Shown here: piece by piece, positions 9,197 through 17,754 of the stretch
Layout: each line of letters begins with the position of its first letter
Numbering within the stretch: position 1 is the stretch's first letter
DNA from: Telluribacter roseus
Lineage (GTDB): Bacteria; Bacteroidota; Bacteroidia; Cytophagales; Spirosomataceae
Direction: 5' to 3'
Assembly: GCF_017355915.2 (NCBI RefSeq)
Contig: NZ_JAFEUV020000001.1
Span: 186,001 to 250,000 of the forward strand
DNA length: 64,000 bases
Translations under genes and position numbers: made by a program
Notes under the pieces: model-generated
The model's database searches: none
The model's input: only the letters and a program-made list of their open reading frames with translations
Told to the model about the DNA's origin: nothing

Positions 9197-10216
9197 TTAA
9201 AAACCCGCTCCGCGCGTATTTGTTCTGATCCGGCACAAATACCCGTCGGCTGTTATGTACAAGGTACGGCCGTCATTGCCCCAGGCGCAGTTGGCCGTAG
9301 CCTGTTTAGTATCAATCCGCCCCAGCAGCTTGCCTTCCGGTGATATCACCAGTACCCCGCCGGGGCCCGTAGCCCACAGGTTTCCGTCCTGATCCAGCTT
9401 GAGGCCATCGGGCAGGCCGGGTAGTCCCTGCCTGACCATCGGAGTTGCATCAAAAAACAACCTTCCTTTACCCAGGGTTCCATCGGTCTGTACCGGGTAG
9501 GCCATCACTATGGCCTTGTCGGGATCAGATTGAGCTACGTACAGTGTCTTACCATCCGGCGAAAAGGCCAGGCCGTTGGGCCGCGTAAGATCATTGACCA
9601 GCAGCGTCAGGTTTCCGTCGGGAGTGACCCGGTACACGCCATAATGTGGTAGCTCTTTGGAAGGATCATCCTGGCGCTTGGGGAGGCCATAGGGCGGATC
9701 CGTGAAGTAGTAGCTGTTCTGGGTGGGGTGCTGCACCACATCGTTGGGGCTATGAAAGCGCTTGCCCTGGTACCCGTCGGCCAGGGTGACCTTGCCACCA
9801 CCCGTCAGGGGCATGGCCGTTACCCGCCGGTCGCCGTGTTCGCAGGCAATAAGCCGGCCCTGCCGGTCGAGGGTGAGGCCGTTGCTGCCGGGCTCCTCGC
9901 TGTAATAGCCATGGCCGGTGTAGCCGGATGGCTTCAGGTACTCCGTGAGCCCTTCCTGCTCTGTCCATTTATATATTACGTTTTGCGGTACGTCCGAGAA
10001 CAGCAGGTAGTTGCCATTTTTGATCCATACTGGCCCTTCGGACCATACAAATCCCGTGGCCAGTACTTCAATGGGTGTACCCTTAGGTATTAGTTTTTCG
10101 AGCCTGGCATCCTGGTATACTACCTCACCGATGCTGGGATATACTGGTTGAGCAACGCAAGGCGCGAGCAGACTACTGGCTACACCTGCTATAATGGATA
10201 GTACCGACGTTTTCAT
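9197..10216 (-). CDS. SMP-30/gluconolactonase-like exported protein
   Basis: A 339-residue six-bladed propeller protein of the SMP-30/gluconolaconase/LRE family. The body shows family stretches such as VWSEGPVW, EEPGSNGLT, FHSPNDVV, TDPPYGLP and LTRPNGLAFSPDGKTLYV, including the Glu and Asn positions that bind the divalent metal. The N-terminus from the ATG at 10216 is a signal peptide with likely cleavage near Ala-Gln. The Cys there is preceded by Pro, so a lipobox is unlikely. An in-frame TTG at 10240 is the alternative start. It probably hydrolyses a sugar lactone in the periplasm; the substrate is unknown. Neighbours are not functionally linked. Confidence 0.85.
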   Translation of the reverse strand: MKTSVLSIIAGVASSLLAPCVAQPVYPSIGEVVYQDARLEKLIPKGTPIEVLATGFVWSEGPVWIKNGNYLLFSDVPQNVIYKWTEQEGLTEYLKPSGYTGHGYYSEEPGSNGLTLDRQGRLIACEHGDRRVTAMPLTGGGKVTLADGYQGKRFHSPNDVVQHPTQNSYYFTDPPYGLPKRQDDPSKELPHYGVYRVTPDGNLTLLVNDLTRPNGLAFSPDGKTLYVAQSDPDKAIVMAYPVQTDGTLGKGRLFFDATPMVRQGLPGLPDGLKLDQDGNLWATGPGGVLVISPEGKLLGRIDTKQATANCAWGNDGRTLYITADGYLCRIRTNTRGAGF

Positions 10217-10318
10217 AAACTCAAGAATCGCCTGAGACAAATAATTAGAGTGATTATACCTCTAAAAGGGCCGGAAGACTGGTTCTCTACTGCGATTGGG
10301 GTGGAGCAAAAAATGGGG

Positions 10319-11173
10319 TTACCGAATCGGAATGGTCAGCACCGGTATGTCTGAGTGGTTGACGGTGTCTTCGGTCATACTACCCAGAATAAGGTGCGAC
10401 AAGCCCCGCCGCTGGTGGGTACCCATGGTAATCATATCAGCCTGCTGCTCCTTGGCAAACTGCAGGATCTCTATTCCCTCGTCCAGGTCCAGCGCTCCTT
10501 TGAGGTGGAAGATGGTATTCTGCAGATTACTGTCCTTCACCAGCTCTAGGTAACGTTGCTCAATGGCTTCTTCACTTCCCAGTCCTGCGGGGTCATTGAT
10601 ATAAAGCAGGCGGATGCTGATATCCATGCCGAGGGTCTGCTGCAGGGCCGCCAGGCGACGAAATACTACTTTCTGATCGTCCTTCAGGGTAGTAGGGAAA
10701 GCGATCACTTTAATAGGCCCCGGAATGGCCTCCTGAGGTACAGCCAGTACCGGGCAGCAGGCGCGTCTGATTACTTTCTCGGTATTGGATCCGATCAGCA
10801 GCTCTTCCAGACCACCCGCTCCCCGGGTACCCATCACGATCAGGTCCATATTATGCCGTTCAGCGTAGGTCTCTACTACCGACACCAGTGAGCCGGGGTA
10901 TAGTTCAGCGCGTATTTTCAAGTCTGTGAATACCGGATACCGAACCAACTCTCTTCGTAGCTCCACCAGGTACTCATAGGGCTCATTGGTACTGATGGTG
11001 TCCGACAGCTCGTCATGGGGCACAAATTCACCCAGGGTTTTGACATGCGTGGCATTCTCATCTACATTGAGCAGTACCAGTTCGGCATTGGCCTGAGCTG
11101 CCAGCAGCGCGGCTATCTCCACTGCCGTACGGGAGCCGGGGGAAAAGTCGGTAGGGACAAGGATCGCCTGCAT
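10319..11173 (-). CDS. Universal stress protein, two UspA domains in tandem
   Basis: A 284-residue cytoplasmic protein made of two Usp domains (about 1-145 and 150-284). Each half ends with the nucleotide-binding pattern Gly-x2-Gly-x9-Gly-Ser: GTRGAGGLEELLIGS in the first and GTHQRRGLSHLILGS in the second. Both halves may therefore bind ATP, although Arg replaces Gly at the second position of the second motif. Such proteins accumulate under starvation or stress; the exact role is not readable from sequence. It stands alone, 108 nt downstream of the GH13 gene on the same strand. Confidence 0.9.
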   Translation of the reverse strand: MQAILVPTDFSPGSRTAVEIAALLAAQANAELVLLNVDENATHVKTLGEFVPHDELSDTISTNEPYEYLVELRRELVRYPVFTDLKIRAELYPGSLVSVVETYAERHNMDLIVMGTRGAGGLEELLIGSNTEKVIRRACCPVLAVPQEAIPGPIKVIAFPTTLKDDQKVVFRRLAALQQTLGMDISIRLLYINDPAGLGSEEAIEQRYLELVKDSNLQNTIFHLKGALDLDEGIEILQFAKEQQADMITMGTHQRRGLSHLILGSMTEDTVNHSDIPVLTIPIR

Positions 11174-11281
11174 AGCTGGTCAAGGTTTGGGTGCTGATGA
11201 TACCCTAAATTAATAAAAAATATGCCTTCCAGCTACAGACCCTATATGCTCCGTAAAAGTCTTAGACAAAAAAAATGTGGA

Positions 11282-12790
11282 TCAGGAGCCCTGGGTAAGT
11301 ATCACACTGCCGTACGCGGGCAGCTGAATAGTGTTTTTTTCGGTGATGACGGCCGGTGACGTCTGAAAGACCAGCCGCGTGTACTTTTCCATTTCGCCGG
11401 AAAGCTGTACGCTCTGAGGAGCATCAATGAGGTTGTGTATCACCAGTACCGGATGGGTAGGGTGGGTGCGGAAGTAGGTGAGCAGAGTCGTAGTATCAAT
11501 GGGAGTCTCGGCTAAATTGGGGTTCTGTATCTGGCCAAGGGCGGGCTCAGCCTTCCGGACAGCGATCAACTTCCGGTAGTGATTGTACAGGGAGTTGGGG
11601 TCCTGCTGCTGAAGCGACAGGGCTCTGACGGTAGCCCGGCGGGAGTACCTAGGCTTGATCCAGAGGGCCCGCTGGGGGTCATTGCGGTCTTCGGTCCAGA
11701 TAAAGGGCTCCCGGATGCGCTCGTCGGGTTTCTGACCCAGCATACCTATCTCTTCGCCGTAGTATATGTAGGGCTGTCCGGGCAGGGTGAGCAGCATAGC
11801 CGCTGCCAGTTTCATCTGGGCAATATTGCCCTCTACCACACTGCCGATCCGGTTCTGGTCGTGGTTGGTCAGCATGGTAGCATCTATGAAGGCAGGGTTA
11901 TAGGTGCTGAATATCCGGTAGTCGTCCAGCAGCCGGCGGACCAGGTTCTGGTGGGTACCCTGGTAGAGTATACGCTGGAGATTGAAACTCAGGTCAAAAT
12001 GGAAGTTAGCCTTAAGGCCCCTGAAGTAGGGCCCTACCTCTTCGGCCGGGGCCCACACCTCTCCGACGGTGTACGAGCCGGGCTTAATATTTTCAATCTC
12101 TTTTCCGAACTCCTCCCAAAATACCGGATTGCGCTCTTTTTCCCAGTAGGGATAGATATGGCGGGCCGCATCGAGACGGAATCCATCTACACCAATTTCG
12201 TTGAGCCAGAACTGCGTGATGCGGTACACCTTTTGCCGGAGCAGGGGCGAGTCATAGTTGAGGTCGGGCATGCTATGTGTAAACATGCCGTAGTACTTTT
12301 CGGGATCGCCGGGATTGTCATGCCACGGATTGGCTTCCCATGAGTCGGCTGTGAGTTGTCGGCGGCCTATTCTTCGGGTCTCAATCTGTTGCGGGGTCAT
12401 CCACCAGTAAAACCTCCGGTACGGGTTGGCATTGCTGGCGCTGGCCTTCTGAAACCAGGGGTGGTGGGTACTGGTATGGTTAATGACCAGATCCATGTAT
12501 ATATGTATACCCCGCTGGTGAGCTTCTGATAGTAATCTTCTGAAATCATCCATCGTCCCGTACTCCGGCTCTATGGCGTAGTAGTCGGTGACGTCGTACT
12601 TATGGTAGGTAGGTGAGGGGTGAATGGGCGTCAGCCAGATCGCCTCTATGCCCAGTTCCTGCAGGTAGTCCAGTTTGGAAGTGATGCCATTGATATCACC
12701 GATCCCGTCACCATTGGAGTCGCAGAACGCGCGTACAAATATCTCATAACATACACGGGGCAAATGTACTGGGGCAATAAGGTCGTTCAT
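11282..12790 (-). CDS. GH13 alpha-amylase-family glycosidase
   Basis: A 502-residue cytoplasmic enzyme with no signal peptide. It has the (beta/alpha)8 barrel of GH13: calcium-type loop DSNGDGIGDINGI near residue 25, MDLVINHTS, nucleophile Asp207 in DGFRLDAARH, acid/base Glu244 in VGEVW and the stabilising Asp311 in NHDQNR. Family members cut or rearrange alpha-1,4/1,6 glucans. The pattern YHKYDVTDYYAIEPEYGT looks more amylase-like than trehalose-synthase-like. It may supply maltose to the GlgE-type block further right, which lacks trehalose synthase; that is inference. It lies 32 nt after maf on the same strand, so the two may be cotranscribed. Confidence 0.9.
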   Translation of the reverse strand: MNDLIAPVHLPRVCYEIFVRAFCDSNGDGIGDINGITSKLDYLQELGIEAIWLTPIHPSPTYHKYDVTDYYAIEPEYGTMDDFRRLLSEAHQRGIHIYMDLVINHTSTHHPWFQKASASNANPYRRFYWWMTPQQIETRRIGRRQLTADSWEANPWHDNPGDPEKYYGMFTHSMPDLNYDSPLLRQKVYRITQFWLNEIGVDGFRLDAARHIYPYWEKERNPVFWEEFGKEIENIKPGSYTVGEVWAPAEEVGPYFRGLKANFHFDLSFNLQRILYQGTHQNLVRRLLDDYRIFSTYNPAFIDATMLTNHDQNRIGSVVEGNIAQMKLAAAMLLTLPGQPYIYYGEEIGMLGQKPDERIREPFIWTEDRNDPQRALWIKPRYSRRATVRALSLQQQDPNSLYNHYRKLIAVRKAEPALGQIQNPNLAETPIDTTTLLTYFRTHPTHPVLVIHNLIDAPQSVQLSGEMEKYTRLVFQTSPAVITEKNTIQLPAYGSVILTQGS

Positions 12791-12822
12791 CGCATCCGGT
12801 CGGGTATGAATGGTTGGTCTTA

Positions 12823-13398
12823 TTACTTAACGTAAGGCTTCAGGAGCTGGTATACCTTATGTACCGGTAATCCCATAATCGTATAGTAAGAGCCTTCAAT
12901 ACGCTCAATACCTACCATACCAATCCACTCCTGTATACCGTAGGCTCCGGCCTTGTCGTAGGGGCGACACCGCTCGATGTAGTAGTCGATTTCCTGATCT
13001 TCCAGCTCCCTGAACGTAACATGGGCCACATCACTAACCGCCTGGTACCCATCCGGCCCTAACAGACAGATGCCGGTAATGACCTGGTGGGTACGGCCTG
13101 ATAGTTGCTTGAGCATGGAGCGGGCCTCTGCCGCATCAGCGGGTTTGTTCAGGATGGTAGTATCCACTACCACGATGGTGTCGGCGCACAGCACCAGCGC
13201 CTCCCCCCGGAAGTCCCCAAACTGCTCTGCCTTATGCTGGGCCAGGTACTCGGCCACCTGAGTGGGGGGCATCGTAGCCGGAAACAGTTCATCAGTGGGT
13301 CTTACATCCACCCTAAACTCAAAGCCAGCTTCTTTCATGAGCTGATGGCGTCTGGGCGAATTAGAGGCAAGGATCAGAGGCAGCTTTAGGGCAAGCAT
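12823..13398 (-). CDS. maf: Maf-family nucleotide pyrophosphatase
   Basis: A 191-residue protein of the Maf/HAM1-like fold that hydrolyses non-canonical or modified nucleoside triphosphates such as dTTP, UTP or methylated NTPs. The signature LILASNSPRR at the N-terminus, the catalytic-region Cys-Ala-Asp-Thr-Ile-Val, and KPADAAEARSML/GRTHQVITG are present. I chose the ATG at 13398, which puts the signature at residues 6-15 as in relatives. Upstream in-frame codons up to 13452 give an unlikely extension. It lies 32 nt upstream of the GH13 gene and is divergent from marR. Confidence 0.9.
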   Translation of the reverse strand: MLALKLPLILASNSPRRHQLMKEAGFEFRVDVRPTDELFPATMPPTQVAEYLAQHKAEQFGDFRGEALVLCADTIVVVDTTILNKPADAAEARSMLKQLSGRTHQVITGICLLGPDGYQAVSDVAHVTFRELEDQEIDYYIERCRPYDKAGAYGIQEWIGMVGIERIEGSYYTIMGLPVHKVYQLLKPYVK

Positions 13399-13521
13399 AT
13401 ATCTTTCAAAATGGGGAACAGCGTAGCTGAGCAACGGGTATACTACCACCAAATCATTTCTACTGTTCAGAAGTTTTTATAAATTGTTAGGACTGAGGAA
13501 CTAAATTTTCTTTAAAAGATG

Positions 13522-13553
13522 TTTGTACATTAAATGTAATTACATTAATATTG
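13522..13553 (+). promoter_or_regulatory. marR promoter with an embedded 14-bp palindrome (candidate MarR operator)
   Basis: TTTG at 13522-13525 and TAATATTG at 13546-13553 are 20 nt apart, matching the Bacteroidota promoter with one mismatch in the -7 box. The spacer contains the perfect palindrome AATGTAATTACATT at 13533-13546, touching the -7 box. This is the expected position for an operator of a self-repressing MarR protein. It also sits between the divergent maf and marR genes. Confidence 0.6.
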
Positions 13554-13574
13554 CATCATAATCTAAAAGAAGCT

Positions 13575-14033
13575 ATGTCAATCGAAACTGATATAAAGCA
13601 GAAAAAATTCCGGTCACCCTACCATCGGCTGACGGTGAATTTGATCTATACCAGCAATTGGCTGATGTATCAGCAGTTGGAGACGCTTCGTGAATACGGA
13701 ATCACTCCCCAGCAATACAACGTACTCAGGATCCTGAAAGGACAGTATCCCCAACCGATCAAAGTCAATGCCATAACCGAACGCATGTTGGATAAAACCT
13801 CCAATGCTTCGCGCCTGGTGGATAAGCTTCTGGCTAAGGAACTGCTGATTCGTAACTCCTGTCCTTCTGACCGGAGAGCTGTGGATGTAGTTATCACCGA
13901 GAAAGGGCTTGATCTGCTGGCACAACTGGATCCTGTGATTCTGGAAGCGGAGAAAAACCTGCAAACGCTGACACCCGAAGAAGCCGACCAACTAAGCGAT
14001 CTGCTGGATCGGCTGCGTAAAACAGAAAAATAA
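13575..14033 (+). CDS. MarR-family transcriptional regulator
   Basis: A 152-residue winged-helix protein. The central part reads as a MarR DNA-binding domain: QYNVLRILKGQYPQ, then TERMLDKTSNASRLVDKLLAKEL as recognition helix region, and the wing NSCPSDRRAVDVVITEKG. These proteins bind DNA as dimers and are usually released by a small ligand or by oxidation. The ATG at 13575 is preferred to the in-frame TTG at 13551, which lies inside the -7 box. It precedes the yceI-like gene by 54 nt, so that gene is its likely cotranscribed target. Two near relatives pair MarR with YceI in Bacteroidota in my general knowledge; no specific case was checked. Confidence 0.9.
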   Translation: MSIETDIKQKKFRSPYHRLTVNLIYTSNWLMYQQLETLREYGITPQQYNVLRILKGQYPQPIKVNAITERMLDKTSNASRLVDKLLAKELLIRNSCPSDRRAVDVVITEKGLDLLAQLDPVILEAEKNLQTLTPEEADQLSDLLDRLRKTEK

Positions 14034-14087
14034 AGCCTAACTATACATTTTTGAATTTTCACCCAAACAAATCAATCGCGTAAACCA

Positions 14088-14708
14088 ATGAAAGTGTTCA
14101 AACAATTCGCCAGTGTAATGGCAGCAGTATTGCTGATGTCTTCAGTAGCCGTAGCCGAAGATGGTTCAAAAGCTAAGGCAGCTACCTACAAAGTAGATCC
14201 AGCTAAGAGTGAAATTAAGTGGAATGGTAAGAAAGTTACCGGCGAGCACTACGGAAAGATTAACTTGAAAGAAGGTAGCTTTACCCTGGATGGTAACAAA
14301 CTGACTGGCGGTAAATTCGTAGCCGATATGACTACCATTACCAGCGAAGACGTAACTGACCAGAACTACAATGCCAAACTGGTAGGCCACCTGAAGTCGG
14401 ATGATTTCTTCTCGGTAGAGAAGCACCCTACTGCTACTTTCGTAGTAACTAAGGCGACTGCCACTACTGCTAACAAATACGATGTAACTGGTAACCTGAC
14501 TATCAAAGGTATTACTAAGCCCGTTACATTCCCTGTTACCGTAACTCCTACCGCCAACGGCGCTCAGGCTACTGGTACTATCACCGTTGACCGCTCTAAG
14601 TACGACATGAAGTTCCGTTCGAAGTCATTCTTCGACGCGGCTACTCTGGGTGACAACCTGATCCATGACGACTTTACTCTGGACGTGAAACTGGTTGCTA
14701 CCAAGTAA
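14088..14708 (+). CDS. YceI-family periplasmic lipocalin-like protein
   Basis: A 206-residue exported protein. Residues 1-24 form a signal peptide with cleavage after Val-Ala-Glu or Ala-Glu. The remainder is a YceI domain, an antiparallel barrel that binds polyisoprenoid chains. Typical stretches are TYKVDPAKSEIKWNGKKVTG at the start of the domain, LKSDDFFSVEKHPTATFV in the middle and VDRSKYDMKFRSKSF near the end. The codons are unusually uniform, with many GTA/ACT/GGT, which suggests high expression. It follows the MarR gene by 54 nt and ends at a strong terminator. Confidence 0.9.
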   Translation: MKVFKQFASVMAAVLLMSSVAVAEDGSKAKAATYKVDPAKSEIKWNGKKVTGEHYGKINLKEGSFTLDGNKLTGGKFVADMTTITSEDVTDQNYNAKLVGHLKSDDFFSVEKHPTATFVVTKATATTANKYDVTGNLTIKGITKPVTFPVTVTPTANGAQATGTITVDRSKYDMKFRSKSFFDAATLGDNLIHDDFTLDVKLVATK

Positions 14709-14735
14709 TTAGTACCCATAGTATATAGTATCAAC

Positions 14736-14770
14736 AAAAGCCCGTGCGGTCATTGACCACACGGGCTTTT
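14736..14770 (+). terminator. Rho-independent terminator after yceI
   Basis: An 11-bp stem (14736-14746 with 14760-14770), extended inward by four more pairs after one mismatch, ends in a run of four T. It lies 28 nt past the yceI stop. The A-run on the left side could also let it act on the leftward transcript of the neighbouring gene. Confidence 0.85.
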
Positions 14771-14808
14771 GCTATTTAAAAAGGCTGGTGAAGTACCGCC
14801 TGACCGTA

Positions 14809-15249
14809 TTATCTGGCAAACTGGGGGAAATCGTTGTGGTAGTTGATCTGCCCGTCCTGCACCGAAAAGCAGAAGTGCGACATGCCATTGGTTACGGCCA
14901 GGTAGGTAGGGCGTAGCGTAAAATTGTACCGGCCTATCTGGGCGAAGGTAGCCTCCGATACGGGTATGTGCGGCGCCTTACATTCGATCAGGAGGAAGGG
15001 AGTGCCATCGGTAGACAGTACCATGATATCGGTTCGTTTGGCTAGTTTGTTGTACTGTAAGCCCGTCTCCACCGCAAAGAGCGACTTTGGATAGCCGTAG
15101 TGATTAATGAGCAGGTGAATGAAGTGCTGACGCACCCATTCTTCCGGAGTAAGTACTACGAATTTCTTACGGATCAGGTCATAGATATAGGGTTTACCAT
15201 CCATGTCCTTAACTTTGTAGGCGAATGTGGGAAGGTTGAGCGATTCCAT
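14809..15249 (-). CDS. Stand-alone HsdR N-terminal-like (PD-(D/E)xK) protein
   Basis: A 146-residue protein resembling only the N-terminal nuclease-fold part of type I restriction HsdR subunits. The PD-(D/E)xK elements are visible: Glu in VETGLQYN, Asp in KRTDIMVL and Glu-x-Lys in FLLIECKAP. No helicase motor, specificity or methylase gene is nearby, so this is not a restriction system. Small proteins of this type seem common in Bacteroidota chromosomes, and their role is unknown; DNA repair or RNA processing are options. A TTTG-N20-TACTTTCG promoter ends only 3 nt before the ATG, so the mRNA may be leaderless. Confidence 0.8.
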   Translation of the reverse strand: MESLNLPTFAYKVKDMDGKPYIYDLIRKKFVVLTPEEWVRQHFIHLLINHYGYPKSLFAVETGLQYNKLAKRTDIMVLSTDGTPFLLIECKAPHIPVSEATFAQIGRYNFTLRPTYLAVTNGMSHFCFSVQDGQINYHNDFPQFAR

Positions 15250-15252
15250 AGT

Positions 15253-15284
15253 CGAAAGTAAACAGCAGTTTTTATAACGCCAAA
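15253..15284 (-). promoter_or_regulatory. Promoter of the HsdR-N-like gene, abutting the start codon
   Basis: On the minus strand TTTG (15284-15281) and TACTTTCG (15260-15253) are separated by exactly 20 nt. The ATG begins at 15249, so transcription should start at or next to the start codon. Confidence 0.65.
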
Positions 15285-15346
15285 TCCACCCGTCTGCTGT
15301 TTTAAAACCCTATTTATTTCTAGTTACAACCATTTTTTTATTTACT

Positions 15347-16117
15347 ATGACTACCAAAGAACAGATCGTACAGAACTGGCTGCCCCGGTATACCGGTACG
15401 CCCGTAGAGGAATTCGGACAATATATTCTGCTTACCAACTTTATCAACTACGTAACCATGTTTGCTGAGAGGTTCGGGGTAGAGGTGAAAGGGTACGGTC
15501 GTGCCATGCAAACTGCTACGGCTGATAACATCACCATCATCAACTTCGGAATGGGAAGCCCCATGGCAGCTACCGTAATGGATCTGCTCTCGGCCATTGA
15601 GCCCAAGGCGGTGCTATTCCTGGGCAAGTGCGGTGGCTTAAAGAAAACCCAGATCGGCGATCTGGTACTTCCCATTGCGGCGATCCGGGGGGAAGGTACC
15701 AGCGACGACTACATGCCGGCCGAGATACCCGCGCTTCCCTCGTTCCGTCTGCAGCGTACGGTATCGTCCAGCATCGCCAAGCACGAGATGGACTACTGGA
15801 CCGGTACGGTATACACCACCAACCGCCGCATCTGGGAGCACGACGAGGGCTTCAAGGAGTACCTGCGTGAGATACGGGCCCTGGCCATCGATATGGAAAC
15901 CGCTACCATATTCATCGTAGGCTTCGCCAATGCCATACCCCACGGTGCCCTGCTCCTGGTGTCAGACAACCCCATGGTACCCGAAGGTGTAAAGACCGAA
16001 GAGAGCGACAAAAAAGTAACCTCCCAGTTTGTCGAGAAGCACCTGCTTATCGGGATTGACGCCCTTACCGAACTGGCCGAGTCGGGCGAGTCAGTTAAGC
16101 ATCTGCGCTTCGAATAG
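15347..16117 (+). CDS. amn: AMP nucleosidase, short Bacteroidota form
   Basis: A 256-residue enzyme of the PNP/UDP phosphorylase superfamily, predicted to split AMP into adenine and ribose-5-phosphate. The phosphorylase fold is evident in ITIINFGMGSPMAATVMDLL, the glycine-rich FLGKCGGLK, and the nucleoside-site stretch ALAIDMETATIFIVG with the conserved Met-Glu-Thr. It lacks the N-terminal regulatory half of the roughly 480-residue enterobacterial Amn. The adenine released could feed the adenine deaminase encoded at 42798-44438. The stop is 11 nt from that of the convergent GH140-like gene. Confidence 0.85.
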   Translation: MTTKEQIVQNWLPRYTGTPVEEFGQYILLTNFINYVTMFAERFGVEVKGYGRAMQTATADNITIINFGMGSPMAATVMDLLSAIEPKAVLFLGKCGGLKKTQIGDLVLPIAAIRGEGTSDDYMPAEIPALPSFRLQRTVSSSIAKHEMDYWTGTVYTTNRRIWEHDEGFKEYLREIRALAIDMETATIFIVGFANAIPHGALLLVSDNPMVPEGVKTEESDKKVTSQFVEKHLLIGIDALTELAESGESVKHLRFE

Positions 16118-16128
16118 CAGGTTATACC

Positions 16129-17541
16129 TTATTTCTTCAAGCCGTATCCGGCCCAGGTCTTGGACGCATCGTCCAGTACGAGTACCCAATCGGTACCTGG
16201 ACCGGCCGCGTACGGCTTGAACTCTACTACCCCTTCGTTTTTCAGTTCACCAATACGGATACTCCGGCCATCGCGCGGATTGAACCAGTAGGCCAGCAGG
16301 CGGGGAGCCGTTGTCAGGCGGCCCAGGTCGATCTGGAGCGGCCTGCCGTAGGGGGTATAGGCGAGCAGAAAGTCGGAGTCTTCTGAAATAGCGGCTACCT
16401 GGTAGCCACCATCATCGGTGTTTTTGTTTTTGATCAGGTCCTGGTCCGGCATGAGGCGCCACCACGGGTGTGATTCCATCAGACGGCGTATGTAACCCAT
16501 CTGATAAGCCCCCGGAAGGTCCATGGCTTGCCGCCAGTGAGTACGGGCAAACGAAATGGGGGGATTACGGTTCGGATCAAAAAACTGCCAGATATCGTGG
16601 CAGCCGTAGGTATGACCGGCTCCGCCCGACAGCACCGCCCACCAGGCTGCCTGCCGTACGTCAAAGTCATTGAAGTACCCCTGCTCGGGCTTCCAGTTGA
16701 TGGGGTGATTTTCGTAGCGGGGCTCGGCGTCCAGCGTGGGTTTGACGGGGAACATGTTGTAGTTCTGCCGCATCATCACGTAGTTCTTCTTATCGCGGGA
16801 GGCGTGTCCCGACTGGTACATGTTAAAGTTGAGCCAGGAGTCCTGGTGGAAGAAGGCCGCCGAATTGGCATCGCCCTGCGGATGGTAGGTAATGAGTCGA
16901 CTGCCTCCGTCACCGGCTTTGAGGCCCTCGGCCATAGCCCGGATGATCTTGTAGTGGGCTTCGGTCTCGGGGCTGCGGTCGCCACCCAGTATCCATATTA
17001 CGTTTTTGTTGCGGTAGCGCCGCCCCAGAAACTCGCCGTAGATGCGTGCGTTCTCCGGAGTAAATACCTCCGGTCCCACGCCCCACTTCTTATTAAACTT
17101 ATCCCCCCAGGTAGGCAGCAGTCCGATGAACAGGTTGTACTGGGCCGCCTTATCTACTACGTAGTCTACGTGCTTGAAGTAAGCCTCGTTGGGCTGGGTA
17201 GGGTCGTTGTTGACCAGGGGGAGCTGCCCGTACTGGTTGGGCTGGGTCAGGCCGTCAAACTCAGCCAGCGCTACGGCTTGTATCACATTGAAGCCCTTGT
17301 CCGCGCGGTTCTTGAGGTATAGGTCGGCCTCTTCACGCGTCAGCCGGTGAAATAGCTCCCAGGCGGTATCGCCCAGCCAGAAGAAAATCCGGTCGGCACC
17401 CTGCGATATAAATCGTTTGTCTTTAATGACGTATAGCTTTTGCCACGAAGGCTGCGCGGCGGTTGGACTCTTCTGGGCCTGAGCGTTAGGTCCTGAAACA
17501 AAAACAGTAGCAGCTACTAGCAAAAACAACAAGTATCTCAC
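16129..17541 (-). CDS. Exported DUF4038 / GH140-like glycoside hydrolase
   Basis: A 470-residue exported protein. A signal peptide ends near Ala-Gln-Ala-Gln at about residue 22-25. The body has the DUF4038 barrel pattern seen in GH140 apiosidases: FFWLGDTAWELFHRLTREEA, NKGFNVIQAVALAEFDG-like segment, then VIWILGGDR and DAEPRYENHP with conserved acidic residues that are candidate catalysts. A C-terminal sandwich domain (DUF5060-like or collagen-binding-like) follows after about residue 380. GH140 enzymes release apiose from rhamnogalacturonan II, but DUF4038 proteins probably cut several substrates, so the specificity is open. I favour the GTG at 17541; a TTG at 17550 is possible. No transporter or other CAZyme adjoins it. 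Confidence 0.8.
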   Translation of the reverse strand: MRYLLFLLVAATVFVSGPNAQAQKSPTAAQPSWQKLYVIKDKRFISQGADRIFFWLGDTAWELFHRLTREEADLYLKNRADKGFNVIQAVALAEFDGLTQPNQYGQLPLVNNDPTQPNEAYFKHVDYVVDKAAQYNLFIGLLPTWGDKFNKKWGVGPEVFTPENARIYGEFLGRRYRNKNVIWILGGDRSPETEAHYKIIRAMAEGLKAGDGGSRLITYHPQGDANSAAFFHQDSWLNFNMYQSGHASRDKKNYVMMRQNYNMFPVKPTLDAEPRYENHPINWKPEQGYFNDFDVRQAAWWAVLSGGAGHTYGCHDIWQFFDPNRNPPISFARTHWRQAMDLPGAYQMGYIRRLMESHPWWRLMPDQDLIKNKNTDDGGYQVAAISEDSDFLLAYTPYGRPLQIDLGRLTTAPRLLAYWFNPRDGRSIRIGELKNEGVVEFKPYAAGPGTDWVLVLDDASKTWAGYGLKK

Positions 17542-17742
17542 GTGAACCAATAGTTAGTGTTGTGGTGGCGAAGTAATAAAATTCTGGGTTGTATATCAAA
17601 AGAAAGAGCCGGATTAGGTGCAGCTACTCGGATGTGTCAGGGGCGAATAAAGGAGTGGCCCCAAGGCATTGTAAAACTTTCGCCTAGCCGCCATCGGTGG
17701 CCTGATTATTTAACCATTTATATCTAGCAGGGTTTTAATTAC

Positions 17743-17750
17743 TACCTTTG
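17743..17750 (+). promoter_or_regulatory. -7 promoter element directly before the cca start codon
   Basis: A perfect TACCTTTG lies 4 nt upstream of the ATG at 17755. No TTG is found at the ideal distance; TTTA at 17717-17720 is the nearest candidate. If used, the mRNA would be leaderless or nearly so. Confidence 0.45.
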
Positions 17751-17754
17751 TCCT

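Noticed and set aside
11282-12790. GH13 enzyme as the missing trehalose synthase
   Set aside because: The motifs near the first loop and the 502-residue length look like an amylase-type glycosidase, so TreS is not claimed.
14809-15249. Type I restriction-modification system
   Set aside because: Only an HsdR N-terminal-like protein is present; no helicase, methylase or specificity subunit is nearby.
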